From NCBI GenBank assembly GCA_004352715.1, contig SCFE01000031.1, forward strand, positions 1,715,952 through 1,779,951: 64,000 nt of DNA, read 5' to 3'. The position numbers and the translations under genes are program-made. The notes under the pieces are model-generated. The model ran no database searches and was not told where the DNA came from. It saw only the letters and a list, made by a program, of their open reading frames with translations. This DNA is from Hofstenia miamia. Taxonomy: Eukaryota; Xenacoelomorpha; Acoela. Below are positions 1 to 10,668 of this stretch, piece after piece (within the stretch, counting starts at the first letter, position 1; each line of letters starts with the position of its first letter).

Positions 1-25
1 TATATATATATATATATATACTATA
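1..25. repeat. (TA)n microsatellite, left flank of hAT-like element
   Basis: Simple TA repeat at the window edge. The same type of repeat resumes after position 1230, so the element between them appears to have landed inside a TA microsatellite. Confidence 0.9.
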
Positions 26-1230
26 CAGTGGCAGATCTAGAAATTTCTTGTGGGGTTTACCCTTATAGTATGGAAAGCTTTAATCAGTAACCAAATTACA
101 TTAATTTTATATGTATCTACATGCCCTGAATTACTACTAGCATTAAAATATCGAGTCTACTCTATCTTGATCATTAACTCTTCAACTGAATCCTCACTTT
201 GAAGAACGTATGATAGCCACATGTGACATGAAAAATTCTCAAACCCCTTTAGGTAGCAATATGACTAAGTAAGTACACACAACTGCATCTGAACTTAGAA
301 AGATATATTTACAATTGGAATTACTGTCATGGTTCGTCATTTCATTACAGGAAATTGCAATACGAAACAAATTTAATTCACACCTGTTCAAGCTAAAATT
401 AAAATTTTACAATTACTGTATATTCCGGGCCATAGAAGGACCCTAACATGTTTCAGAATCAGATATTGTCATAACAATAAAACCAGATAGATGTACTAGT
501 GATGGATATCTATTTACAGATGTAAGCCTGTTGGATAAATATTCACAGGCACATGTATGTAAAAATCTCATTCTTTGCAGATTTTCAATAGAGTGATGGC
601 AAGGCAATACTGATTGCTTCGGATATCAAAATATTATCAAGAAGAAACATAATTGTCAATTTAAAATGAAATGAACAAAATTCATTGCATTTACTTTCAT
701 CTCTAGATGAAGGGTGTTGCAGCCCAAATTAGATGAACTTTTCCCCAAAAAGCGTGTTTTCATCAATTACTACATTTTGAAAAACAAATAATATGCACAT
801 TAACAAAATTCTGGCATTTAAGAATAGGTTAATGGAAATAGTTAGGTAATTAATGACAACTTATTGAAAGTAGGAAGTGTTTTTTTCCAAATTTAAATTT
901 ATTTTAATTACATGCTATAGCTAAGTTGACCATTTATATTGGACTTAATTACTGTAGTAATTAGTATTATGGGAATATTTCATTATAGGGTTTCAAATCT
1001 CTACATTTTGTTTATCAGATGCTAACTGTTCATAGAAACCAATATGTGTATTACGACAATACGTGATTGAACAACAATGACTTATTGTAAATGAAACATT
1101 AGCAAAATAATTTATTCTTGCATAGAATCCTAACTAGGTTTTCTTGCGACTAGGTTGAGCAGGTTTTTACCTCAAAAAATCTTGATGGGAGGACATCTAT
1201 CCCGGAATCCCCCTTCTGAATCCGCCACTG
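26..1230. mobile_element. hAT-like non-autonomous DNA transposon
   Basis: The left end reads cagtggcagatctagaa and the right end, reverse-complemented, reads cagtggcggattcagaa. This is an imperfect terminal inverted repeat beginning CAGTGGC, the usual hAT start. Flanking octamers (atactata and aatatata) are TA-rich, so a target duplication cannot be told apart from the host microsatellite. No open reading frame of note lies in the 1205 bp interior, so the element would depend on a transposase supplied elsewhere. The end motifs are seen directly; the superfamily is inferred from the ends. Confidence 0.7.
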
Positions 1231-1729
1231 AATATATATATATATATATATATATATACATGCTCAGAAAAAATCAACAAAACAAATAAATTTACCTGCC
1301 AAATATTGGTCCAGGCCTTTAAATTTCAGACTAGTTCCAAGTCTGATATGGCCCATTCTTATTCCAGGTTGCTCAAAATGTTATAAGTATTAAAATAGCT
1401 TTGATGATGCAAATAGATTTGGATTAAGCATTCAGTGTTTTTATCATTATATTAGTTGTTTGTAATGCTTCTACTAAATACAGATTCTGGCTAAGTGTTA
1501 GGTTGAATGTTCATAATACCACAATTTTTAACAGATTGGAAATAACTGCATTAAAATGAATAACCATCGTCTGATCACCCTACCAATGAAATTTATAAAA
1601 TATATTTACATTACCTTTTACATTTTAATTCACTAAATGCAAAGTTATTGCTTAATAGTTTAATGACTGTTGACAAATTGGTGACTTCTTGATCTTAAAT
1701 CATCAGTAAAATTTACAATTTAATACATT

Positions 1730-2663
1730 CTATGCTAGCAATTGCATAGCTTCCATCCCTGAAAAAACAATTATGAAGATCAATGACATACGAATGATTG
1801 AGATCAATATTTTTTTCTTAAAGCCATTTTGTCCTATGTCAGTACTTTTGCATTCTTTTTTGGGTAGCTCTTTCACAGCAGATGATATTCTCTTTGCAAA
1901 AGTCTGAGAATCATGCGATTTCTGGAGATTTTCAATAACATCTTTAACAAACGAATCACAATGTTCATCAAATTGTTTTCGCACTTCAAATTTTGTATAA
2001 TGAAGAAAATATTGTGGATCCTCTTGTTCACTTGTGCCAATTGCAGGCATTAAAAAACAACTCTTTTTTTCAAAAACATTCATAACTGTTTCGAAGCCAA
2101 CGTTCCTATATTGTTCAAAGACAGTGTCAAGATATCGATTGCCTCCGGCTAAACCAAACGGAAAAATATCGGGTAGTGCCCAATCTCGAATAAGAAAAAC
2201 TACCTGATCAAATTTTTTATTTTTTATAGGTTCTAAAAGTCTTTTTAAGAAATTAACTTCCTCAGCATCAATTCTTCTCATTATATTGATAATTATGCAT
2301 GAACTAAGCAGCACAGACATAGCAAAAATGTTTGAGGCTTCTTCTGCCGCTTGAGTATCACACAACAGAACAGATGCCTCATCATTTTCACAGTGACAGT
2401 CCATTACCCATATTCCATGTGTAGCCGATACTAAGCCATGTTGTACTTCAAATCCCTGGAGTAATCGGTCGTTTTCATTCAATAGCTTTCTCCGTAAAAC
2501 GTTCATGAAATAGGATTTTCCAGTTTTACATCGTCCAACTATAAATACAGCTTTGTATTTTGTTTTCATTTTCTCACATGCATTTTGGACTTCAGCATGC
2601 TTGATTGTGATGTTGTCTTCAAGATTAAAATTAATAATTTTTTTGTTAAGAATTTTGTAGATT
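1730..2663 (-). CDS. Atlastin/GBP-like dynamin-superfamily GTPase
   Basis: A 279-residue frame (ATG at 2569, stop at 1730) carries the GB1/RHD3-type G-domain signature: P-loop GRCKTGKS, switch I region THGIW, a G3-like LLCDTQ where DTEG is usual, and IRDW as the RD-type base-recognition motif. A hydrophobic stretch near the C-terminus (ILISIIRMSLIFIIVF) follows a lysine run and should be a membrane anchor. Atlastins use GTP-driven dimerisation to fuse ER membranes; GBPs act in innate defence. The protein is about half the length of atlastin and has only one clear membrane segment. The frame stays open upstream of the ATG to a TTTCAG 3' splice site at 2664-2665, so the ATG may be internal and 5' exons may lie beyond 2.7 kb. 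A truncated copy or retrogene is also possible. Family assignment is firm, functionality is not. Confidence 0.72.
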
Positions 2664-3077
2664 CTGAAATTTACTAAAATTTCCTAATGGTGCAAAACAT
2701 ATGTGCAATTTCATTTATGAAAATAGAAAGATATTGTCGTAATTTACATTCAGTTGCTTCATTGGAACGGACACTGATTAAAAAAGTGGATTTCAATGTA
2801 TATCTTGTTTTTATGAATAATTTGAATCATTAAAAAAGTAAACAGTTAACTCTATTTAGATTGGGATTCTTGACATAGGTAAAGGATGGATGGGGTAAAA
2901 TTACCCCCTACTTACTTTCAGTTTTTGTAATATTTATCAGTCCAGAATTTTGAATGTGGTAAGTTTGAGCATTAATATTAACAAAAAATATCAATATTCC
3001 AAGATTTTTTGTAATTTTGATTTGAAAATTTGAATATCAAAGTTTGATTTGACATTTGAAAGTTTGATATTTCTTAG
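2664..3077. other. AT-rich spacer
   Basis: No coding-like frame or repeat structure was seen. It may hold 5' exon or promoter sequence of the minus-strand GTPase, but nothing supports a specific site. Confidence 0.4.
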
Positions 3078-3486
3078 AAATAATTCTTGTATACAAAAGA
3101 AATGCCTATGTATTAAACTGTGAGGTGAAATTAATTATATATGACAATGAGGTAGGCTCAAAATCACAATATGGAGCTTATACTAGAAAATTATTTAGAC
3201 ATACAGAGCCCACTCTCTATGTAGAAAAGAAAATAAGAGTATTGTACTCCTTACATCGGGACATCAAATTTTTAAAAATATTAAAATTGCTCATTTAATT
3301 ATTCCAGATAAATCTGTAGAACAACAAAGTACATGTTGCAATGATAGTCACAAAGTCTGTAAAATATGTTCACTTTTAGTTGAATTATCGAACATCCCAG
3401 GTGAAAAATTCCCAGAGTTTTATTTAAGTGTTTATAAAGCCATTATTAGTGAGTGCCAGTCAGGCGTTTTCGTTTACAATATTTAA
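3078..3486 (+). pseudogene. Unrecognised coding-like segment, possibly frameshifted
   Basis: After a plausible 3' splice site (ttcttag, ending at 3077) one frame is open to TAA at 3296-3298. Its codon use looks protein-like (for example YGAYTRKLFRHTEPTLYVEK). A second, overlapping frame is open from about 3199 to TAA at 3484-3486 and contains a cysteine cluster, CCNDSHKVCKIC, followed by SLLVELSNIPGEKFPEFYLS. The two frames together look like one protein broken by a frameshift around 3.25-3.3 kb, or like two adjacent exons. I do not recognise the family. The cluster C-C-x6-C-x2-C could bind metal, which is speculation. It is divergent from the GTPase gene next door. Confidence 0.35.
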
Positions 3487-3628
3487 CAAAGTAGTTTTAA
3501 TAATAATACCCTGGATGCAATAATTTTAATTTTTTAAGTATAATTTTTCGAAAAAATGTATTGGAAAAATTATATATAATTAGAAATATTGTTATAAATG
3601 TTTGACATTTGTGGGATACAATTTTAGC

Positions 3629-3633
<5 letters not shown>

Positions 3634-3686
<53 letters not shown>
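3634..3686. repeat. (TA)n microsatellite
   Basis: About 50 bp of uninterrupted TA dinucleotide. Confidence 0.95.
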
Positions 3687-3689
<3 letters not shown>

Positions 3690-4319
3690 TAACAGTTATT
3701 TTGATTTAAAATGTGCACACCAGAGTTTGAATTGGGTCAGTATTTTCTGACCTAGACCAGTACAACCAAAATTGAAAATAAAAATTAAAGAGGGGTTTTG
3801 CCTGGATTTATCCACAATAAAATGTCATACAGGTTTTTAAAATGTACAAATTTCAGCATATTGTGGTTTATACCGCTTCCTCGTAGAAAAAGTAGAAAAT
3901 CTATTTCTGCAGTTCTGACAAACTTTTGAAATTCTAAGTAGTAATACTGCTTTGAGGAAGATAAATATATCAATGTTGATATCAAAAATATTTATGAATT
4001 CTCTTTTCAATCTCGCAAAGTTCTATGAAAATATATTAATCTAGCTTTTTTAGAAAACAAAACTAAAACCGAAAGTAGAATATCATGCTAAGTAACTTTT
4101 ATATGGTCATAAAAATAATCTAATGAATTTAATATGGGTTTCATATTAAAATTTCTTACTTTTAACTATGATATATAATATTTCTTAATAAATAATAAAA
4201 ATAAATAAACAAAATATTTATTTTGCTTAATACATAAATTTACACAATAAAAAAAGAAACAAAATAAACCGAAAACAAATACAATTAAGCTGATATTTGC
4301 AAGAACAAAGCAAGACTGC

Positions 4320-5660
4320 CACATTGCTGTCTAGACATTCGGCAAAGTAAATAGTTTTGATTATTTCTGGTTACCATTGGAAAAGTTGGAATCCTTTGTT
4401 TTCAATATGTGCTAAAGCGATCCCAAATAGCATGCCATTAATGGTCCGACAATGGCAATGGGCCATTGAAGTTGCAATAATGTTAGACGAACGTGGGGAA
4501 CTAATGAGCCAGTGATGTATATTAGAAAATGACCCCTCCGTGAGCCAATAACTGTCCATTAGTGGGCCATTGATGTCAAACAGTAAATTTTTGATGGCAT
4601 AGAATTACTTTTATATGCAAAACAACAATTTTATATTCCTAAGCAGTTCAAACATTGCGCTCAGCAAATGCCAAAAGGATATTATTGAGTTCCTGTCAAC
4701 CATATTCAATACAAACATTTGTAGAAATTTATAAGAATGTCTTGATTATAACTGACAACAATAAGCATAAAAATCTGTCAAATTGAGCAAAAACTTTAAA
4801 TTTCAAAATTAAATAACATTTTGAAATATCACTTTCTAAAATCGTGAAAAATCTTTTCTGCTCAAACGTAACTTTTTTATCTAACAGTTAATTTTGAGAT
4901 GTCCAAATATTCATGAAGAATTTATTTTGAAAATTAGCAGGTATATTATAATTTTTTACAAATTAGGAATTTCAAAAAAGCTTTTCGCAATTGCAATTTT
5001 ATAATAAAAGGTTCTAGGAATCAAAGCAATGAAGTGAGTTTTATTTGCAAGCATCTCATTAATTATTGATTACTAAAGTTGACACTGATGCCGCCAATGG
5101 TTAACCAATGGCCCACTGATGGTATCAGTTGTCACAAATACCCTATGTTTTCAACAAACAATCCACTGATGACGGCCAGTAATATAATTTTGTTGAGTTA
5201 AGAGCACAGTGGGAAGAGTGTATAGCATTGGATCCCTAAAATGGAAGACTTTGCTGCAAACCATTGAATTCATTGTAAAGTGCTTATAAAACCAACAGCT
5301 GGCCTACTAGATTGCGTTATCAACTACGGGAAGTTAAGTAAATTCATTTGTTATGAAAATTAAATTTGATCTGGCAAATTTGTAAATCATTATAATCAAT
5401 ATTTATTTGCTTGATGGCAGAACGATGCAGTAATGGCATTAATGAGCCATTGTCGCACTATTAATGGGTATAGAAAATTGAAATCAAACTTTAATGTAAT
5501 GCATACATTATCTACAATAACATAAAAATTTTTATGCAAAATTGTGGATTTTTAAAATTTTTAAAACGTATTTTGTTGGTTATGGTTGGCAAATGAATGG
5601 CCATTGATGCCATTAATGGACCATTGGCTATCCGACAATGCCTGCTATTTGAAATGTTTG
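4320..5660. repeat. Dispersed repeat with CCATTAATGG-type palindromic modules, copy 1
   Basis: Short modules such as ccattaatgg, gccattgatg, gacaatggc and ccaatggcccactgatgg recur through this stretch in both orientations. The reverse complement of 4370-5000 aligns along its length with 34.6-35.1 kb and 36.34-36.43 kb. Shared landmarks are gagcagaaaagatttttca, ttgcgaaaagctttttt and tcatgaatattt. The whole is therefore one interspersed family present at least twice in the window. No transposase was seen, and the outer boundaries are approximate. Confidence 0.6.
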
Positions 5661-6130
5661 CTTATTCTTAAGATTCAGTCAAATCTAGTAATAAAATGCT
5701 TTCATAGCGCTGTTTCAGACATATTTATATACTTTTTGGTAGATGAGTCAAAGCGCACATGTTATAAATTTCAGACAGCGACGTATTTTCTCTTGCTGCT
5801 TTAAATTCAGATGATATATCCACGTAGGTAAAGCATGTAATAAACAGGGACAACTATGCAATCGAATCTCATTGTTCATGAATCGCACATTATATATACA
5901 GGGGTGTCAAATTTAAGAGTAGGCAAGCAAATCAAGAATCACTAGGCCTGTATGACGAATTCAACTATACACACTACGTCTATGTTGATCATCGATTAAT
6001 AGAAGACTGTATCGATCTTCATTAGTTGATATGTTTACGTTATAGACGGCAGCGATTACTTCTAGTCATAATTGATGCTCATTCGACAGGCAGTTAGTGG
6101 CAGATTATTACAGTTACAATACTCTAAAAT

Positions 6131-7571
6131 ATGGGCTGTTGTAAGGAAATTTCTGATATAGCTTATTTAGACTATAGTCAATCGCAAATAGAGACATCAC
6201 GTTTATGTTATGTGTCACAACAATCTGTAAGCCGGAATTTTACTAAGAATAATCTTTCTGATAGGCAGAAGACTCATTGTGGAAGAAAGATTGTTTTGAC
6301 ACCTCGTTCCAAAAGGCTACTTTTGAGGCAAATAAAGTTAAAATGACACACAACCAGCACTGAAATGAAGAGTATGGTAGCTGAACATGGCATAAAAGTC
6401 GGAGCTAGTACAATTAGAATCAATCTAATACGAAAGGAGTCCCGGAGCTAAGCCAAAGCTGACTCCTGCCATGAGAATGAAAAGGCTTAATTAGTGTATG
6501 TTACACTTACACAACGATTGGACAGTGGCTTATTTGTTGAATGTTGGTTTCAGTGACAACGTACTTTTACAATAACAAGATAAACGACATTATGCACCCC
6601 CGATTAAAATTTGAAGAGTTTCACAAGGATTGTATTAAGAGTACAGTGAAGCACCAAATTTCCCAACTGGCATGGAGTCTGTGGAAAGGGGCAGACGACG
6701 TCTACATTTAATTGTTGGCATAATGAATGGCGTTCTAAAAACTCGCTTAGTGCCACAGATTCGTGAATTGTATGGTGCTGCAGACCGGGATTTAACCTTC
6801 AAGCAGGAGTCAGCACCCTGCCACAATGGTAATGAAAATTCGTGGCCTGTCAGATTTAAATCCACTGGAGAGCTTATGCGAACTGGTCGAACGCAAATTT
6901 GCTATGGATAATCCTACAACAAAAAGGACTTAATTACGTACATTAATCATCATTGGCCTGGTGGCAATACAACTGAGGAATACATCGTGTCGTTGATTCC
7001 ATCAATGCCCAGAAGAATTGCAGCCCAGAGATGAGATTCGGGTCCGGGTAAGGGTCGGGTCCAAAAACAGTGAAAATAAAAAGAAAATGAGCGGGTCCCA
7101 GTATTGTCTTTGTACTCGGCTTCAAACCCGGCGCCTATGTAGGTTTTGCCTGTATGAGAAGCACGCGTGTTCAGGTTGTGAAACACCATATTACATTTAC
7201 TTGATCGGTTAATAGTAATACGCGTGTTTATGTTGTGAAATACCATATTAGGTTGGCACCATCGACAGTGGAAGCTCAACTAATAGTTGCCGATCAATGG
7301 CGACGGGAACAAACAGAAACTCTATGTTAGTTCATTGTGAAACTATGAATTGTTTGAGTTTTGAACTTAAGTTCTGCTCTATTGTGTTTTTTGTAGTTTT
7401 CCAGTTGGGTAAAGCTAAGGTCTAAATTAGCAAAAAATAGTTAAAATTTGACCAGGTCCGGGTACGCCTATGCCGGGTACAGTCCGGTTTTGGGTACCAC
7501 AATTCTTCCCGAATCTCATCTCTGTTGCAGCCTACGTAAAGGCACCTGGAGGACAAATAAATTACAGAAAT
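6131..7571 (+). pseudogene. Tc1-type transposase pseudogene
   Basis: The N-terminal part (6131-6346) has a helix-turn-helix-like segment ending with GRKIVLTPRSKRLLLRQI, as in Tc1 DNA-binding domains. Downstream, in other frames, are GIKVGASTIRINL, a block around IVGIMNGVLKTRLVPQIREL, then SAPCHNG, and finally LIPSMPRRIAA with the C-terminal VAAYVKAPGGQINY resuming after the nested insertion. The catalytic DDE region is recognisable only in pieces and crosses several frameshifts and stops. The enzyme would have cut and pasted DNA at TA sites; this copy cannot make it. Confidence 0.85.
7018..7532. mobile_element. Nested hAT MITE with perfect TIRs and 8-bp target duplication
   Basis: The insert spans 7026-7524 (499 bp). 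Its ends, cagagatgagattcggg and the exact reverse complement at 7508-7524, are a perfect 17 bp terminal inverted repeat. The octamer ttgcagcc is present on both sides (7018-7025 and 7525-7532), the hAT-type 8 bp target duplication. Removing the insert and one octamer restores continuity of the Tc1 transposase C-terminal coding sequence (SMPRRIAA/VAAYVKA). The interior has no open frame of useful length. Confidence 0.93.
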
Positions 7572-7702
7572 TTATTAAATGTAAGTTGTTCGACATTGTA
7601 GAAACACATTATATCAGTTGCACATATACATACATATACATAACGTTTGTACAAAAATTTTTAGAATAAATTACATTTACTCTCTTGAATCGGACACCTC
7701 TG

Positions 7703-8724
7703 TAACACTCTTGCAACATTAGTTTTTTGCAAGATTTTTGATACATAAATGAAAGATTATTATCAATTTAAACTCCAAGGAAACAACATTCCTCAATTCT
7801 GATAATATTGACTGACATGAATCTAAGCACTTGGTTCAATCCAAAATTTCGAAGATCATCATTTTTAATGTTCTTATTCATAGACACTTCATTTATCTGG
7901 TCCTAAAGAATTGCAAATATAACTCATGTTCTCAAACTGTGTTGCCAAATAGTCGGTACTACTTTGCATGTGCTCAAAATAATCAAGAGGAATTGACGTC
8001 TTAATTGCTGATGTTATGCAGGTACAGACTTGTCAACGAGCCGAGCTTGAGCACAGTATTTGATGTACAACGAACCCAAAACGAGTCTATTTTAGGCAAA
8101 GCAAGTTTATAGTTCTGCTTGTTAATTTGATTATGGAGATTTTTCTTATTTTTTGCAGTCAGTATGTCTTTCCTATAATCATATTTAAGAAATGTTTATT
8201 AAATGATAGGAAGAGCTATGTAAAAATTCTTTATTGAGTACAATATTTATAAAAAAATACCGAGCTAAAACGAGCCTCATTCAAAGATTTTATGAGGCGA
8301 GCTGAACTTACACAAAATTTAAACGAGCCGAGCCGAGCTTGGAAATTTCGGCTCATTGACAAGTCTGTCCACGTATCATCAGAACAACGTACGATTTTGC
8401 TATCACCCACATACGCAAGTTATAAATAGAATTGGTGATAAATATTCGGCATGTGACATACCAAATCATAGAGTTATGCTACAACATAACAGAACTCCAT
8501 GGGTAAATTTAACTTGATGAGCATCAAACACCTTTCCATTGCTGGCAATCACCCGTTGCACAAAATAATGCAGATAAGAATAAACCCAGCCCCCAAACCA
8601 ATTATCATTTCCTTCAAGGATGTTGTTGACAATAGTGTTTAGCATATTATTCAACATATTGATGAATGCAGAACTAAAGTCAAAGAATAGGCCTGCGACA
8701 CGAACTGCTGAAATATCCCTGTTA
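7703..8724 (-). pseudogene. LINE reverse-transcriptase remnant
   Basis: Read on the minus strand, the segment gives LFFDFSSAFINML, the reverse-transcriptase motif A region, then a long frame down to 8466 and, just before the hAT MITE, a degenerate DDT motif in the context SKIVRCSDDTW. The frame resumes after the MITE. Stops and frameshifts show it is dead. Only the palm-domain part of the polymerase is present. Confidence 0.6.
8017..8375. mobile_element. hAT MITE inserted in LINE remnant
   Basis: The insert spans 8025-8367 (343 bp). Left end cagacttgtcaacgagccga matches the reverse complement of the right end, cagacttgtcaatgagccga, at 19 of 20 positions. The flanking octamers tgcaggta and tccacgta agree at 6 of 8 positions, consistent with a decayed 8 bp target duplication. 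The interior is rich in GAGCCGAGC blocks. No coding capacity. Confidence 0.82.
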
Positions 8725-8726
8725 TC

Positions 8727-10668
8727 ATAATAATAATAATAATTTATTTAATTCTTTTGTTTTTTTCAAATCAAGTGATTAACACTTATGAAGAATTAAA
8801 ACAATAAATATAAATTAACTTGGTTCTGAAAAAATACTTTGTCTTGGTTTCAAAAGTTTATTGTCCTTGATGATATAAATAGTTGGTTTTCATTGTTCAA
8901 TAGCTTTGTTATAGTTTATGGACTTTGTCCTATAATTTGATAAGTAGTTGGATCTTCTTCGTTTTAGTGAAATTTTTACTGATTTTTTAAATTTATTGAA
9001 ATTTCGTTCTTCTTTAATATCTGGAGGGAGTTTGTTCCATAAATCAATTGTAAAATTGGTAAATGATTTTTCAAAGATTTTCTTTTTAAATTTGATTTTG
9101 TGATAAGTCTTAGTTCGCTTGTGTATATTTTTCTGTAATTCTACTGAAGGTCTTTTCCAAAATAGTAAGAGGCAATTTAATTTTAATAGGTATTCTAATG
9201 ATTCGACATTATGTTTTTCTAATATTTTACTTTGATAGTTTTTACTACAGATTGTATTAATTGCCCAATTAAAAACTTTAAGTTTTTTAAATATTTTCTT
9301 GGTAACATTAGTAAATAAAAAATAATATGAAAAATGCGACAGTATAAGAGATCTTAGTAGTACAATTCTCCAATTCATTGGTAATATATGTTGAATCTTA
9401 GTTAGCAATTTAACTCCATGGGCCATTTTCTTCGTAGTTGCATTGATCTGATCTGTAAATTTAAGTTCATTGTCAATTTCAATACCAAGATATTTAATTT
9501 TCTTAGTTTCATAAATGATATTTTTTTCAATATATATTGATTCTAATGGTTCACTTTTTCCATTTTTATTCTTTATAATCATAAATGTAGTTTTCTCAAT
9601 ATTTAATTTCATCATATTCTGTTCAAAAAATTTCTTTACTTTAATTATATGTTCTTGTAAAATCTTTATTTTGGATGTATATAATAGAGTATCATCTGCA
9701 AATTGAATGCATTTGCCTTCAATGAAGTTAGGAATATCATTTACATATAGATTGAATAATAGTGGTCCTAAAACTGATCCTTGTGGTACTCCATTATTTA
9801 CCAATATTTGTTTTGACGATAGATTGTTTACTTTCACGTATTGTGAACGATCAAATATATATGATTTTAGAAATTGGATTGATGAATCACTAAAATTATA
9901 AATTTCTCTTAGTTTTTTAATTAGTAAATCATGATTAATTGAATTAAAGGCCTTTGATATATCAAGTGAAGCAATATAAACTTTTTCATCTTTGTCTAAT
10001 TTTCTACGCCAGTCATCTATTGTTTCAATTAATGCATATTTTGTTGATAATCCTTTTCTAAAACCAAATTGCTGTTTGCTTAACAGTTTATTCTCTTCAA
10101 TGTAGATCGTTAATTGTTGATATATTCGTTTTTCAAAAATTTCGCTTATTCCTGAGAGAATAGATATTGGACGATAATTTTCTGTTTTCTCATTATTGCC
10201 CTTTTTAAAAATGGGAATAACTTCAGCCTTTTTTAATTGTTTAGGGAAATAGGAATAGTAAATACATTCATTGAAGAGATCACATAATGGTCTTGCTAGT
10301 ACATATAGAGCGTCTTTTAAGAACCATAGAGGATAGTAACTTGGGCCTTTTGATTTACTTGTTTTTATCATATTTGCGCATTTACAAAAATTATCAAGTG
10401 AAACATATTTAAATTTAAAGGGTGAGTGAATCAAATTTATGTTATGATGGTAATTGAATTTTGAAATTTCTTTAATAGAATCTTCATCTTGAAATTTACC
10501 AAGTTTCACAAAGTGTTCATTCATAATATTTGCAATTTCAATGCTTTTTTCAATGATTTTTCGTTCATTGTTAACTAGACATTTAATATCAATGTTCTTT
10601 TTTTCTTTTATAAATTTATTGATGTATAGCCATTTTCTTGCTACATTCAAGATTTGAAATAACTTCAT
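8727..10668 (-). mobile_element. Non-LTR retrotransposon, 5'-truncated, with TAA-repeat tail
   Basis: The unit consists of the reverse-transcriptase frame (8890-10668), about 140 bp of 3' untranslated sequence, and a terminal run of TAA-type triplets at 8727-8745, which is how several LINE clades end. No apurinic endonuclease domain is found upstream on the minus strand; a stop codon sits directly before the first ATG. 5' truncation during reverse transcription is the likely reason. Confidence 0.8.
8890..10668 (-). CDS. LINE reverse transcriptase (592 aa, open)
   Basis: The longest uninterrupted frame in the window. Palm-domain motifs appear in order: NYRPISILSGISEIFEKRI and QQFGFRKGLSTKYA (residues about 165-210), motif A LDISKAFNSINHDLL (about 240), motif B GVPQGSVLGPLLFNLYVNDI (about 290) and motif C QFADDTLLY (about 325) with both catalytic aspartates present. 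A C-terminal region of about 200 residues follows. The FADDT form is typical of jockey/CR1-type LINEs. The enzyme would prime reverse transcription at a nicked target. An N-terminal endonuclease is missing, so this copy is not autonomous. The intact frame suggests a recent insertion. Confidence 0.88.
   Translation of the reverse strand: MKLFQILNVARKWLYINKFIKEKKNIDIKCLVNNERKIIEKSIEIANIMNEHFVKLGKFQDEDSIKEISKFNYHHNINLIHSPFKFKYVSLDNFCKCANMIKTSKSKGPSYYPLWFLKDALYVLARPLCDLFNECIYYSYFPKQLKKAEVIPIFKKGNNEKTENYRPISILSGISEIFEKRIYQQLTIYIEENKLLSKQQFGFRKGLSTKYALIETIDDWRRKLDKDEKVYIASLDISKAFNSINHDLLIKKLREIYNFSDSSIQFLKSYIFDRSQYVKVNNLSSKQILVNNGVPQGSVLGPLLFNLYVNDIPNFIEGKCIQFADDTLLYTSKIKILQEHIIKVKKFFEQNMMKLNIEKTTFMIIKNKNGKSEPLESIYIEKNIIYETKKIKYLGIEIDNELKFTDQINATTKKMAHGVKLLTKIQHILPMNWRIVLLRSLILSHFSYYFLFTNVTKKIFKKLKVFNWAINTICSKNYQSKILEKHNVESLEYLLKLNCLLLFWKRPSVELQKNIHKRTKTYHKIKFKKKIFEKSFTNFTIDLWNKLPPDIKEERNFNKFKKSVKISLKRRRSNYLSNYRTKSINYNKAIEQ

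Larger units (their letters stand above)
5899..7702 (+). mobile_element. Tc1/mariner transposon interrupted by a hAT MITE
   Basis: The left end caggggtgtc at 5899 and the right end (reverse complement cagaggtgtc, ending at 7702) form imperfect terminal inverted repeats that continue through a matching TTAAGAG block. Both ends abut TA, the Tc1/mariner target. Without the 499 bp nested insertion and its duplicated octamer the element is about 1.3 kb, the normal size for Tc1. Transposase fragments lie inside on the plus strand. Confidence 0.85.

Noticed and set aside
9515-9901. Plus-strand frames of about 63 codons inside the LINE
   Set aside because: They lie antisense to the intact reverse-transcriptase frame and have no motifs.
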